A model generated the notes under the pieces. It saw only the letters and a program-made list of their open reading frames with translations. It searched no databases and was not told where the DNA came from. Source: Methylococcales bacterium (lineage in GTDB: Bacteria; Pseudomonadota; Gammaproteobacteria; Methylococcales; Methylomonadaceae). From it: a stretch of 64,000 nucleotides of DNA. A program made the position numbers and the translations under genes. Below, piece by piece: positions 1 to 8,329 of the stretch (its first letter is position 1; each line of letters opens with the position of its first letter). The stretch spans positions 1 to 64,000 of the forward strand of contig JAURYI010000138.1 in NCBI GenBank assembly GCA_030654015.1. Direction: 5' to 3'.

Positions 1-136
1 AATCATTTTATTGGCGGTTAGCTCTAACATCAAAAAATGTCGAATAATGCCTTTACAGAACCAGCAGTTAGAAAATGCGGTAAAATACTCCTCATTCCTG
101 TTTTACACAGATCACAACACACTTAACTATATCACT

Positions 137-463
137 ATGACTATTTCACTCACTGAAACTGCCGCTGCGCAGATTAAAAAGCAACTGGAAAAACGTGGTT
201 CAGGGATGGGCTTAAAATTAGGCGTAAAAAAATCAGGTTGCTCAGGTTACGCTTATGTATTGGATTACGCAGATAAACTGAATGATGATGATGCGGTGTT
301 TGAAGACTTCGGCGTTAAAGTCATCGTTTCTGCCACGGATCTTGAAATTATAGACGGTATCGAATTGGATTATCGCCGCGAAGGCATTAATGAAGCGTTC
401 CAGTTTAATAATCCCAATGTCAAAGGCACTTGTGGCTGTGGTGAAAGTTTTTCAGTCAGCTAA
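137..463 (+). CDS. HesB/IscA-family iron-sulfur cluster assembly protein
   Basis: Translation from ATG at 137 (MTISLTETAAAQIKKQL...) has conserved Cys in GCSGYAY and C-terminal CGCGESF, typical of A-type carriers; the upstream ORF extension looks non-coding. Confidence 0.9.
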   Translation: MTISLTETAAAQIKKQLEKRGSGMGLKLGVKKSGCSGYAYVLDYADKLNDDDAVFEDFGVKVIVSATDLEIIDGIELDYRREGINEAFQFNNPNVKGTCGCGESFSVS

Positions 464-526
464 CAACACAAGCCTTGTCCACGAAAAGCACGAAAGACAC
501 TAAAAATTGAGCATCGTTCCAACGCT

Positions 527-673
527 CCAGAGACTGTGAAAGTATTATGAAAATAACTCACAAAACAATTTTTGAATTTTGTAAGTCATTGTTTTTATAT
601 AATGTGGGAGGGGCTTTAGCCCCGAAAAGCGAGGCTAAAGCCTCTCCCACATGAATACTTTCACAGTCTCTGG
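527..673. repeat. Nested inverted-repeat (MITE/REP-like) element
   Basis: Perfect 20-bp outer arms CCAGAGACTGTGAAAGTATT (527-546) / AATACTTTCACAGTCTCTGG (654-673) enclosing inner hairpin ATGTGGGAGGGGCTTTAGCC...GGCTAAAGCCTCTCCCACAT. Confidence 0.85.
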
Positions 674-718
674 AACATGGGAAAAAATAACTCCCCCCAT
701 TCATAAAGAATCTAAAAA

Positions 719-2638
719 ATGCCCCTACTTCGTTTATCAAACATCTCCATTGCTTTTGGAACTCACGCTTTACTTAAAAATTCCGACTTTCAGCTAGATG
801 CAGGTGAACGTGTCGGTTTATTAGGTCGTAATGGCGAAGGCAAATCCACGCTGATGAAAATCATTGCGGGCAATATTCTGCCCGATCACGGCGACATCTG
901 GCGACAACCTGAATTAAAACTCGCGTGGTTGGAGCAATCGCCAGACTTACCCGATGATGCCACTATTTATGACGCAGTAGCCGCTGGTTTAGGCGAATTA
1001 GGCGAATGGATTACGCGCTATCACCATCTGTCGATGACGATGGATTATGAAGACGAAAAAGCCCTGAATGAACTGGGCGACCTACAACACAAACTCGAAG
1101 CGCAAAACGGTTGGCACTTTCAACAGCGCGTTGAAAACACCTTAAGCAAACTTGAACTCCCAGCCGACCTGAAAATTAACAGCTTATCAGGCGGTTGGAA
1201 ACGCCGCGTTGCCCTCGCCAAAGCCCTCGTCATCGAGCCAGAAGTTTTATTATTAGACGAACCGACCAACCATTTAGACTTTGAATCTATCGCGTGGCTG
1301 GAAGAGCAACTCTTAAACTTTCAAGGCGCGGTGTTATTTGTCACCCATGACCGTGCTTTTTTACAAAAACTCGCCACCCGCATTATTGATTTAGACCGTG
1401 GCAATCTAGTGTCATGGCAAGGCACTTACGACGATTATCTGCGCCGCAAAGCCGCCGCGCTGGAAGACGAAGCCAACCAAAATGCCGAATTTGACAAAAA
1501 ACTCGCTGATGAAGAAGTCTGGATTAGACAAGGCGTAAAAGCCCGCCGTACCCGTAATGAAGGGCGTGTTAGAGCTTTAGAAGCCTTACGCGCCGAACGC
1601 GCCCAACGCCGTAACACCCAAGGCTCGGCGAAAATGGCGTTAGAATCGGGTGATAAATCAGGCAAAAAAGTCATCGAAGTCACCGATGTGAGTTTTAGCT
1701 ATGGCGACAAACAAATCATCAACAACTTCTCCACCCTCATCCAACGCGGCGACAAAATAGGTTTAGTCGGTGGCAATGGCGCGGGTAAATCCACCTTATT
1801 AAAACTGTTACTGCAACAATTAGAACCCACCAGCGGCACAATAGAACAAGGTACACGCTTAGAAATCGCCTACTTCGACCAATTGCGCGACCAACTTGAT
1901 CCCAACATGACCGTTGTCGATACCGTTGCCGATGGCAATGATTTTATCGAAATCGCAGGTAACAGACGACACGTCATGTCCTACTTAGGTGATTTTCTAT
2001 TCGCCCCCGCCAGAGCGCGTTCACCCGTCAAAAGTTTATCGGGTGGTGAAAAAAACCGTTTACTATTAGCGCGTTTATTTACCAAACCCGCCAATCTTAT
2101 CGTCATGGACGAACCCACCAACGACCTTGATTTAGAAACCCTTGAGCTGTTGGAAGAAAAATTAGTCGAGTTTGCGGGAACATTATTACTGGTCAGCCAT
2201 GACCGCGCCTTTCTCGATAACGTCGTCACCAGCATTTTTGTCCTTGACGGCACAGGTGACGTTGAAGAATTTATCGGTGGATATAGCGACTGGCTTGAGT
2301 ACAGCAAACAACTAAAACAAACACAAGTGCAGGCAAAGAAAACGCAAGACACCGCCAAAAAAGAAAAACCCGCCGCACCTGCCACTGCGCCTGCAAAAAA
2401 GAAAAAACTCAGCTACAAAGAGCAACAGGAATTAAACAACCTGCCTGCGCAGATTGAAGAGCTGGAAAACAAACAAGCGGCACTCACCGAACAAACCGCA
2501 GCCCCCGATTTTTATAAACAAGACAAAAAAACGGTTGCCAAAACTCTGGATGAACTCAACGCACTGGAAATAAAACTGGAGGAAACCTACTCCAGATGGA
2601 ACGAATTAGAAGCCCGTATGGAAGAAAATACTGAATAA
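719..2638 (+). CDS. uup: ABC-F family ATPase, Uup-like
   Basis: Two ABC domains (GRNGEGKST, GGNGAGKST), LSGGWKRR/LSGGEKNR signatures, linker and C-terminal coiled coil; 639 aa. Confidence 0.92.
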   Translation: MPLLRLSNISIAFGTHALLKNSDFQLDAGERVGLLGRNGEGKSTLMKIIAGNILPDHGDIWRQPELKLAWLEQSPDLPDDATIYDAVAAGLGELGEWITRYHHLSMTMDYEDEKALNELGDLQHKLEAQNGWHFQQRVENTLSKLELPADLKINSLSGGWKRRVALAKALVIEPEVLLLDEPTNHLDFESIAWLEEQLLNFQGAVLFVTHDRAFLQKLATRIIDLDRGNLVSWQGTYDDYLRRKAAALEDEANQNAEFDKKLADEEVWIRQGVKARRTRNEGRVRALEALRAERAQRRNTQGSAKMALESGDKSGKKVIEVTDVSFSYGDKQIINNFSTLIQRGDKIGLVGGNGAGKSTLLKLLLQQLEPTSGTIEQGTRLEIAYFDQLRDQLDPNMTVVDTVADGNDFIEIAGNRRHVMSYLGDFLFAPARARSPVKSLSGGEKNRLLLARLFTKPANLIVMDEPTNDLDLETLELLEEKLVEFAGTLLLVSHDRAFLDNVVTSIFVLDGTGDVEEFIGGYSDWLEYSKQLKQTQVQAKKTQDTAKKEKPAAPATAPAKKKKLSYKEQQELNNLPAQIEELENKQAALTEQTAAPDFYKQDKKTVAKTLDELNALEIKLEETYSRWNELEARMEENTE

Positions 2639-2704
2639 TCATTGCCACAAACGGCAAATTACATTATTCTTATCGGTCTTTCGTAGCACTACGAAACAAA
2701 ATTA

Positions 2705-2792
2705 GGAGAGATGGCCGAGTGGTCGAAGGCGCACGCCTGGAAAGTGTGTATACGGCAACGTATCGAGGGTTCGAACCCCTCTCCCTCCGCCA
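2705..2792 (+). tRNA. tRNA-Ser (anticodon GGA)
   Basis: Class II cloverleaf: GGAGAGA acceptor, anticodon stem CACGC/GTGTG with loop CTGGAAA, variable arm, GGTTCGAACCC T-arm, encoded CCA. Confidence 0.95.
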
Positions 2793-2798
2793 AATACA

Positions 2799-2835
2799 AA
2801 ACCCGCAAGCTGTATGGCTTAGCGGGTTTTTTATT
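2799..2835 (+). terminator. Rho-independent terminator after tRNA-Ser
   Basis: AAACCCGC...GCGGGTTTTTT hairpin plus T-run; near-identical sequence follows tRNA-Met. Confidence 0.85.
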
Positions 2836-2925
2836 GTCCAAAGAAATGACCCAAAACCTGACACCATCACGCTTGATTATCGGATTGCACCGCCAATTTT
2901 TCACCCTGAACTTAACAGTTCTGTT

Positions 2926-3117
2926 ATGCTTTTAACCATAAACTCAAAACAAATGAAAAAATGGCTAGAACAACAAGGAGCGACTTTTCAGGAAGGTAAG
3001 GGTTCGCATTTAAAAGTATTTCTGAACGGCAAACAGTCATCTCTGCCCATGCACGGCACTCAGGAATTGGGTAAAGGACTTGAAGCCGCTATAAAACGCC
3101 AGCTTGGCTTGAAATAA
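2926..3117 (+). CDS. hicA: HicA-like toxin (mRNA interferase family)
   Basis: Small protein NSKQMKKWLEQQGATFQEGKGSHLKVFLNGKQSSLPMHGTQELGKGLEAAIKRQLG resembles HicA dsRBD-like fold with conserved GSH and PMHG; followed by hicB. Confidence 0.85.
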   Translation: MLLTINSKQMKKWLEQQGATFQEGKGSHLKVFLNGKQSSLPMHGTQELGKGLEAAIKRQLGLK

Positions 3118-3127
3118 GGCATAAACC

Positions 3128-3541
3128 ATGTTTGATTACCCTGTCCTCTTAACCCCTGACAACGGCTCATTGTTAGTCACGTTTCCCGATATTCCAGAAG
3201 CCATTACCTTTGGCATGAATGAAGAAGAAGCCTTAAAGCAAGCCGTTGATGCACTAGAAACCGCTTTATCTTTTTATGTCGATGACCGCCGCGCCTTACC
3301 TACACCCTCTGTTATTGAAGGCTTAGCGACAGTGCGTCCATCGGCATTAGAAAGCGTAAAACTGGGGCTTTATGCTGAAATGTTAAAACAAGGTGTGCGT
3401 AAATCAGAACTGGCTAGACGGCTAAACTGTCACTTGCCACAAGTAAACCGTCTACTAGATTTAACACACGCGTCTCGCTTAGAACAGCTAGAAGCGGCAA
3501 TTAACGCGCTGGGTAAGCGGTTGGATGTGATGATTGATTAG
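3128..3541 (+). CDS. hicB: HicB-like antitoxin
   Basis: MFDYPVLLTPDNGSLLVTFPDIPEAITFGMNEEEAL... HicB fold plus C-terminal HTH (SELARRLNCHLPQVNRLLD). Confidence 0.88.
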   Translation: MFDYPVLLTPDNGSLLVTFPDIPEAITFGMNEEEALKQAVDALETALSFYVDDRRALPTPSVIEGLATVRPSALESVKLGLYAEMLKQGVRKSELARRLNCHLPQVNRLLDLTHASRLEQLEAAINALGKRLDVMID

Positions 3542-3545
3542 ATTT

Positions 3546-3630
3546 GTAGGGTGGGCAAGCGTCTTTTTGCTTGCCCACCGATTATGCCAATTCAGCGTGG
3601 GCAAACGATAGAGCCGTTTGTCCACCCTAC
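3546..3630. repeat. Nested palindromic repeat element
   Basis: GTAGGGTGGGCAAGC...GCTTGCCCACC...GTGGGCAAACG...CGTTTGTCCACCCTAC; outer ends GTAGGGTGG/CCACCCTAC. Confidence 0.85.
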
Positions 3631-3741
3631 CTGACTGAAATTATTGAAGATTTTCCCGAACTCAATACGGATGATATAAGCGCGTGTTTGCGTTTTGCTG
3701 CGAATAGAGAGCATGACTTAGCGAGTGTTAAAGCACTGTGA
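3631..3741 (+). pseudogene. Truncated DUF433-like antitoxin remnant
   Basis: Frame reads LTEIIEDFPELNTDDISACLRFAANREHDLASVKAL*, resembling a DUF433 C-terminus, with no start because repeat element 3546-3630 abuts its 5' side. Confidence 0.65.
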
Positions 3742-4069
3742 AGTTATTACTTGATGAAAACCTATCGCGGCGTATTGTGCCTTTTATACAAGGTCTTTAT
3801 CCGAACTCGACACAAGTTGCATTAGCTGGATTAGAACAGTCTGACGATAAAATTATCCGACAATACGCCATAGACAATGATTTTGTGATTGTTACCAAAG
3901 ACGCGGATTATTACGACATGACGTACTGTATGGGCAACCACCTAAAATCATCTGGTTAAAAATAGGCAATCAATCCAAAGCCGTCCCTATCAAAACATTG
4001 CAAGATAACCAACAAGCAATAGAGAAAGCATTAATAATGAATGACAAAGCGTGTATTGAAATTTTATGA
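3738..4069 (+). pseudogene. DUF5615 (PIN-like) toxin, apparently frameshifted
   Basis: MKLLLDENLSRRIVPFIQGLYPNSTQVALAGLEQSDDKIIRQYAIDNDFVIVTKDADYYD, then the family C-terminus (GQPPKIIWLKIGNQSKAVPIKTLQDNQQAIEKAL...) continues in another frame from about 3930. Confidence 0.7.
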
Positions 4070-4211
4070 AAAATTAATATTAACTCGATTGATGGGCTTC
4101 GTGCCTCAGCCCATCCTATCGTGCTGTTTGGCTTAGCGGGTTTTTTATTGCCCTAATGAAACGCCGCCTTGTTGGTAGGATACGCTATTTGCCCCTACCA
4201 ATTAACAGCAA

Positions 4212-4427
4212 TCAAGCTGCTTCTTGTTCTGACACAGGGCTATGATGCAATAACAATAATTTATCGGCAGATAAAGTTTTTAAAGCGTAGGTTTGACCTT
4301 TTATATCGCAAAATTCTACTTCAAAAACATCGGGTTCATAGACCTCAACAATTGTTCCGACTTGCCCTTTATATAAGCAGCTATTGGGGATAGTTTCTAA
4401 TAAGGCGACAGCATCTAATAATTTCAT
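4212..4427 (-). CDS. DUF4926-like small protein
   Basis: MKLLDAVALLETIPNSCLYKGQVGTIVEVYEPDVFEVEFCDIKGQTYALKTL matches the DUF4926 pattern as I recall it. Confidence 0.75.
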   Translation of the reverse strand: MKLLDAVALLETIPNSCLYKGQVGTIVEVYEPDVFEVEFCDIKGQTYALKTLSADKLLLLHHSPVSEQEAA

Positions 4428-4434
4428 TTTAACC

Positions 4435-4770
4435 TCACAAAATATAACAGGTGATTAAACGGGCAAAGTCTTCGTTATGGCGTACCATCCACGCACTTTT
4501 TAGGGTGGCGGTTTTGTTTTGATACGTTATCTCGGATTCTACTGAATATTTTGTCCCGTATTGATTACTCTCCAGTAAAGTCGCTGTATTATCTTGTGCG
4601 GCTTGTAAAAGAGCGGCTTTTAATATATCTACCTCATCTAAACCAATATTTAATGCCGATTTAAATACCAGTGCTTTATGCTGACCTTCTGGATGTTCAG
4701 GATTTAAGCAATAACCGATTAACTTATTCAGGTCAATAAACGCTTTTTCTGGATTAGGTAGTTTTTCCAT
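4435..4770 (-). CDS. DUF6883-like protein (putative toxin-associated)
   Basis: PNPEKAFIDLNKLIGYCLNPEHPEGQHKALVFKSALNIGLDEVDILKAALLQAA pattern; adjacent to the DUF4926-like gene. Confidence 0.7.
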   Translation of the reverse strand: MEKLPNPEKAFIDLNKLIGYCLNPEHPEGQHKALVFKSALNIGLDEVDILKAALLQAAQDNTATLLESNQYGTKYSVESEITYQNKTATLKSAWMVRHNEDFARLITCYIL

Positions 4771-4874
4771 TGTTTTGTATAGTCGATTTATTGTTCAACG
4801 AAGTGCAGTATAAAGAAAAATTTACTCTATATGGGTTGTTTGGTTATATGAGATTCAGATAAATCAGTTAATTC

Positions 4875-5858
4875 TTAAATTCTGACTGCTCCTCCACTAT
4901 TACCAATAATATATCCACAAATATTATCATCAGAAATAGTTACCTGTACTTGATGTCCCGATTCTTTTTGAGAACCTTTTATATGAACCAATAGAATAGC
5001 TTTATCTTTTGATGGACTTTTTTGGTGAATTTGATGTAATAATTCGACTCTATTCTCTATATGGTCACCTGTTTCTTGTTCAAATTTAAGCGATGTAAAT
5101 ATCATTACTTTATATTTACTAGAAACCAACAGCAATTTATTAAAATCTTCAACAACACCTCTCATTACACCTTGAGCAGATGTACCAGATGTTGGGCTAA
5201 TTTCAGATTCAACAATTAATAAAGGTTCATAATCTAAAGGATGATTTATAGTTAATGTTGATACTTTATCACTATGAATTAAATCTTTAGGCTTATATTT
5301 AGTAACCATAATATCAACAAGATATTCGCTTTTATCCACTGTTGATAAAACTTTATAATTTATAAAATTATTAATAAAAAAACATTTTATCGCTTTTGTA
5401 ATATTTATTGTTTCAATGGGATGCGCCTTTATTAAACTTTTCTTTAGCTCATAATAAATATCTTTGTATTCGATAGATTCCACAATTAATTTCCATTGAT
5501 TTTCATAAGGTAAAATAATATCTTTGATATGTTTAACTTCACCATTCTTTTCAGCTATGTACATATAAATCTTGTCTTTTTTTTCTACTTTTAAGTCTTC
5601 ATTAATATTGTCTCGTGGAAAAATAAAAAACCTATCAACACTATTATCTACCACTACTAAAATTAAAAAGTCGTATCCATTAAAAAAATTAGTTATATCT
5701 ACAGAGCCATTTGTATTGGTGCTTTCAAGAGTTGTTTTTTGAACTTTTAATTTAGCAATACAACCTTCACCCAATATAACCTCTATATCACTACCAGTTT
5801 TTCTAACTTTGAAGTCTTGACTATTCAATTTTTCTAATACTTTATCCAAGTCACTCAT
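4875..5858 (-). CDS. Uncharacterised protein, last gene of GTPase operon; possible degenerate PD-(D/E)XK-like region
   Basis: 327 aa; segment YLVDIMVTKYKP...PLLIVESEISPTSG...VEDFNKLLLVSSKYKVMIF is reminiscent of restriction-like folds; 2-bp gap to upstream GTPase gene. Confidence 0.6.
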   Translation of the reverse strand: MSDLDKVLEKLNSQDFKVRKTGSDIEVILGEGCIAKLKVQKTTLESTNTNGSVDITNFFNGYDFLILVVVDNSVDRFFIFPRDNINEDLKVEKKDKIYMYIAEKNGEVKHIKDIILPYENQWKLIVESIEYKDIYYELKKSLIKAHPIETINITKAIKCFFINNFINYKVLSTVDKSEYLVDIMVTKYKPKDLIHSDKVSTLTINHPLDYEPLLIVESEISPTSGTSAQGVMRGVVEDFNKLLLVSSKYKVMIFTSLKFEQETGDHIENRVELLHQIHQKSPSKDKAILLVHIKGSQKESGHQVQVTISDDNICGYIIGNSGGAVRI

Positions 5859-5860
5859 AA

Positions 5861-6934
5861 TTATTTCCCCGTAACTTTTAGCTTGACTGATTCAAGCATC
5901 TTAGTTATATCTTCGATGTTTTTGTCGATTATATTTTTAAATTCTTCTTCACATTTACCAATATATATTTCCATCGCTTCAATTGTGTCGCTCTTTCCTG
6001 AAAACATAATCAAGGCAATAATAATGGGCATTAATGGGATATAAACCCATTCAAAAGCAAAAGTTTCTTTTTTCAAGTTAAAATAATTTTCATTTCTCAC
6101 TGAGTTACTAATTTCAGACGGTGGATAACCTAAATTTTCAGAAAAACCCCCATACATTTCAAACGTTTTCTTGATTTCAATAGTCACCAATTTCTGCATA
6201 TCTGTTTGTAACTGTTTAGCAGAGTTTTTTATTTCAACTTCCATATCACCTTGATTAATTCCCATAAAAACAACCTTATCCTTGATTTTTCCTTTTGATT
6301 CTTTTACCCAATTTTCGAGAGATTGATCCATTAAACCTTTACAACGTAACGGCAATCTGAGAATCAACGAATCAAAAAAATCATCAAATGCTTGGCGTTC
6401 AATATCTTTTTTACCAAACGTTTGAGAAATACCCGCTCGTGTTTTTCCTTCGCTACAAACACCAATAACAGATATTCCATTAATTTGACTTTGTATCTCT
6501 TTTCTTAAAATATCTTCAACGTCTTCTGATATTTGGTCGGCTTTAGTAAGAATTACACTGACTTTATAATTTTCGGCAATGAATTTTTTAATTATTGTTA
6601 TATCGCACTCTTGGATTCTCGCACTGCCCGCATTGATGCAATAAAACACGGAATGAAACCATTTATCAGCGGGTTCATTAACGCCCCGTTGTTTAAATTC
6701 ATTATCTAAATCTTGCAACCATTCTTCATGCTTTCCTACTTCAAGTCCCCATGAATCAAATAAGCAAACAGGAAGACCATTAATTTCAAAATCGATAGGA
6801 TGAAAGCCGTTTTTTGTGACAGGTTTGCCCACACCTGCCTCAGCCACTTTTTTTCCATAAAGATAATTTATCAGTGTACTTTTACCGACACCTGTTTGAC
6901 CCACAATCACTGCGTTATATCTGGCATTCATCAT
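5861..6934 (-). CDS. P-loop GTPase (TRAFAC, Era/dynamin-like) with C-terminal hydrophobic segment
   Basis: Walker A GQTGVGKST, G3 DSWG, G4 TKAD; C-terminal hydrophobic helix WVYIPLMPIIIALIMF. Confidence 0.85.
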   Translation of the reverse strand: MMNARYNAVIVGQTGVGKSTLINYLYGKKVAEAGVGKPVTKNGFHPIDFEINGLPVCLFDSWGLEVGKHEEWLQDLDNEFKQRGVNEPADKWFHSVFYCINAGSARIQECDITIIKKFIAENYKVSVILTKADQISEDVEDILRKEIQSQINGISVIGVCSEGKTRAGISQTFGKKDIERQAFDDFFDSLILRLPLRCKGLMDQSLENWVKESKGKIKDKVVFMGINQGDMEVEIKNSAKQLQTDMQKLVTIEIKKTFEMYGGFSENLGYPPSEISNSVRNENYFNLKKETFAFEWVYIPLMPIIIALIMFSGKSDTIEAMEIYIGKCEEEFKNIIDKNIEDITKMLESVKLKVTGK

Positions 6935-6995
6935 TTAGCCTTGTTTTTATTTAAAATTTTTAGCGCGTAGCATGGGGATTCACTATCTTGCTTGG

Positions 6996-7847
6996 TTATT
7001 TATTAGTCGAATCATCCTGACTTAATAAAGCGGTTGTCTGTTCGGAAAAGCCTATTAGTTGAAACTGCTCAAGATGACGTTCAATAAATTTTTGACCACT
7101 TGAGGTGATTAAATTTATATCTTTGCTGATAAGTTGCATATCATCATTGAGTTGTTCAATAAATCGGGTGGCATTTTTTATAATGCCCGCTAATTTTTCA
7201 TCCACAGCGTTGCTTAAAATATTTTTACTGCTTTCTCGCATATTGGGATTATTATCAATTCGAGCCAATTGCTCTTCTGCCTGTTGAATTGCTCTGTCTT
7301 GCAATTCAGCGTATTGCTGGGTTTTTTCGTGAATAAGTTTATAGGCTTTGCGTTGTAAGTCAATACGCATAGAACCAATGGTTTCAACAGCTTCAACATT
7401 AATGCGCGTTAATTCCTTTTGATATTCCATCATTGCATCGGAAACTTTTTTCATACGCTCAAATTCTTTGTCTTTTTTGAGCTGTTCTATTTCGGTGATA
7501 ATACGGAAAATTTCCGTTTCACGCTTGATTTGCATATTGGTTGAAAATTCATCTTCCTTTATTCTTTGATTAGATAGTGCCTTTTCAACACCCACCTGAC
7601 TTTCTATTGTTCGTTGAACATCGTTGTCTTTGGATTCTTCTTGCCGTTTATGCTCTGCACGTCTTAAGGGTTCTTCTGCCCAGTTGCACATCATATTCAC
7701 GGGAGATTTTAAAACATCGCCTAATTTTGATAATACAGCCCCAGCACCTTGAGCTACTCCGCCTGCGCCTTGCGCAATCCCACCAATACCTTGAGCAATA
7801 CCGCCTATCGCTTCACCAACACCAACACCAAAACCTATAATACTCAT
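6996..7847 (-). CDS. Glycine-zipper/coiled-coil protein, putative membrane-active component
   Basis: N-terminal GVGVGEAIGGIAQGIGGIAQGAGGVAQGAGAV repeats followed by a long charged helical region. Confidence 0.7.
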   Translation of the reverse strand: MSIIGFGVGVGEAIGGIAQGIGGIAQGAGGVAQGAGAVLSKLGDVLKSPVNMMCNWAEEPLRRAEHKRQEESKDNDVQRTIESQVGVEKALSNQRIKEDEFSTNMQIKRETEIFRIITEIEQLKKDKEFERMKKVSDAMMEYQKELTRINVEAVETIGSMRIDLQRKAYKLIHEKTQQYAELQDRAIQQAEEQLARIDNNPNMRESSKNILSNAVDEKLAGIIKNATRFIEQLNDDMQLISKDINLITSSGQKFIERHLEQFQLIGFSEQTTALLSQDDSTNK

Positions 7848-8329
7848 AATTCACCCTCGCTTAATTGTTTCATCATTCTGTCAAATACCACCCGATTTTT
7901 TTCTAGGGCAACTTTTATCTTATTACGCATGGTGTCTGCATTTTCACCTACTTTCATAAATTGATTCAAAGAATTTTCCATATCTTTAACTAATTTAATT
8001 CCTAAATCTAATTGAGTGGAATCAGTGGTTTTTACAATTGACCATTTGCCCAATAATTCAAGAAAGACACGCGCAAAAATTGTTTCAGCAATTCGCCGTT
8101 CTTCAATTGGAAATTGCGTAACTATATGACTGAAAATATGCCAGTGACTACTTAGCCATACCATAAAATATTTTTCTCTAGCCAATTTTAATAACACAGG
8201 GCTGTTTTCGTATTTATACGAAGGTTCATAGATTTCGGGATTATGATAATCTAAAAAATCCTGCACCATTTCAGCCCTGCATTGTTTTAATGCTTGCAGG
8301 GTGGCAAATTCTGCTTTTTTATTTGGCAT
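7844..8329 (-). CDS. Uncharacterised helical protein of GTPase operon
   Basis: ORF from MPNKKAEFATLQALKQC...; overlaps the next gene by 4 bp (ATGA) and the upstream gene by 11 bp. Confidence 0.65.
   Translation of the reverse strand: MPNKKAEFATLQALKQCRAEMVQDFLDYHNPEIYEPSYKYENSPVLLKLAREKYFMVWLSSHWHIFSHIVTQFPIEERRIAETIFARVFLELLGKWSIVKTTDSTQLDLGIKLVKDMENSLNQFMKVGENADTMRNKIKVALEKNRVVFDRMMKQLSEGEL

Noticed and set aside
1435-2385. Antisense ORFs inside uup
   Set aside because: Composition shadow of a conserved ABC-F gene
2670-2935. ORFs on both strands over the tRNA-Ser (66, 71, 74 aa)
   Set aside because: They overlap a clear tRNA gene and terminator; spurious translation
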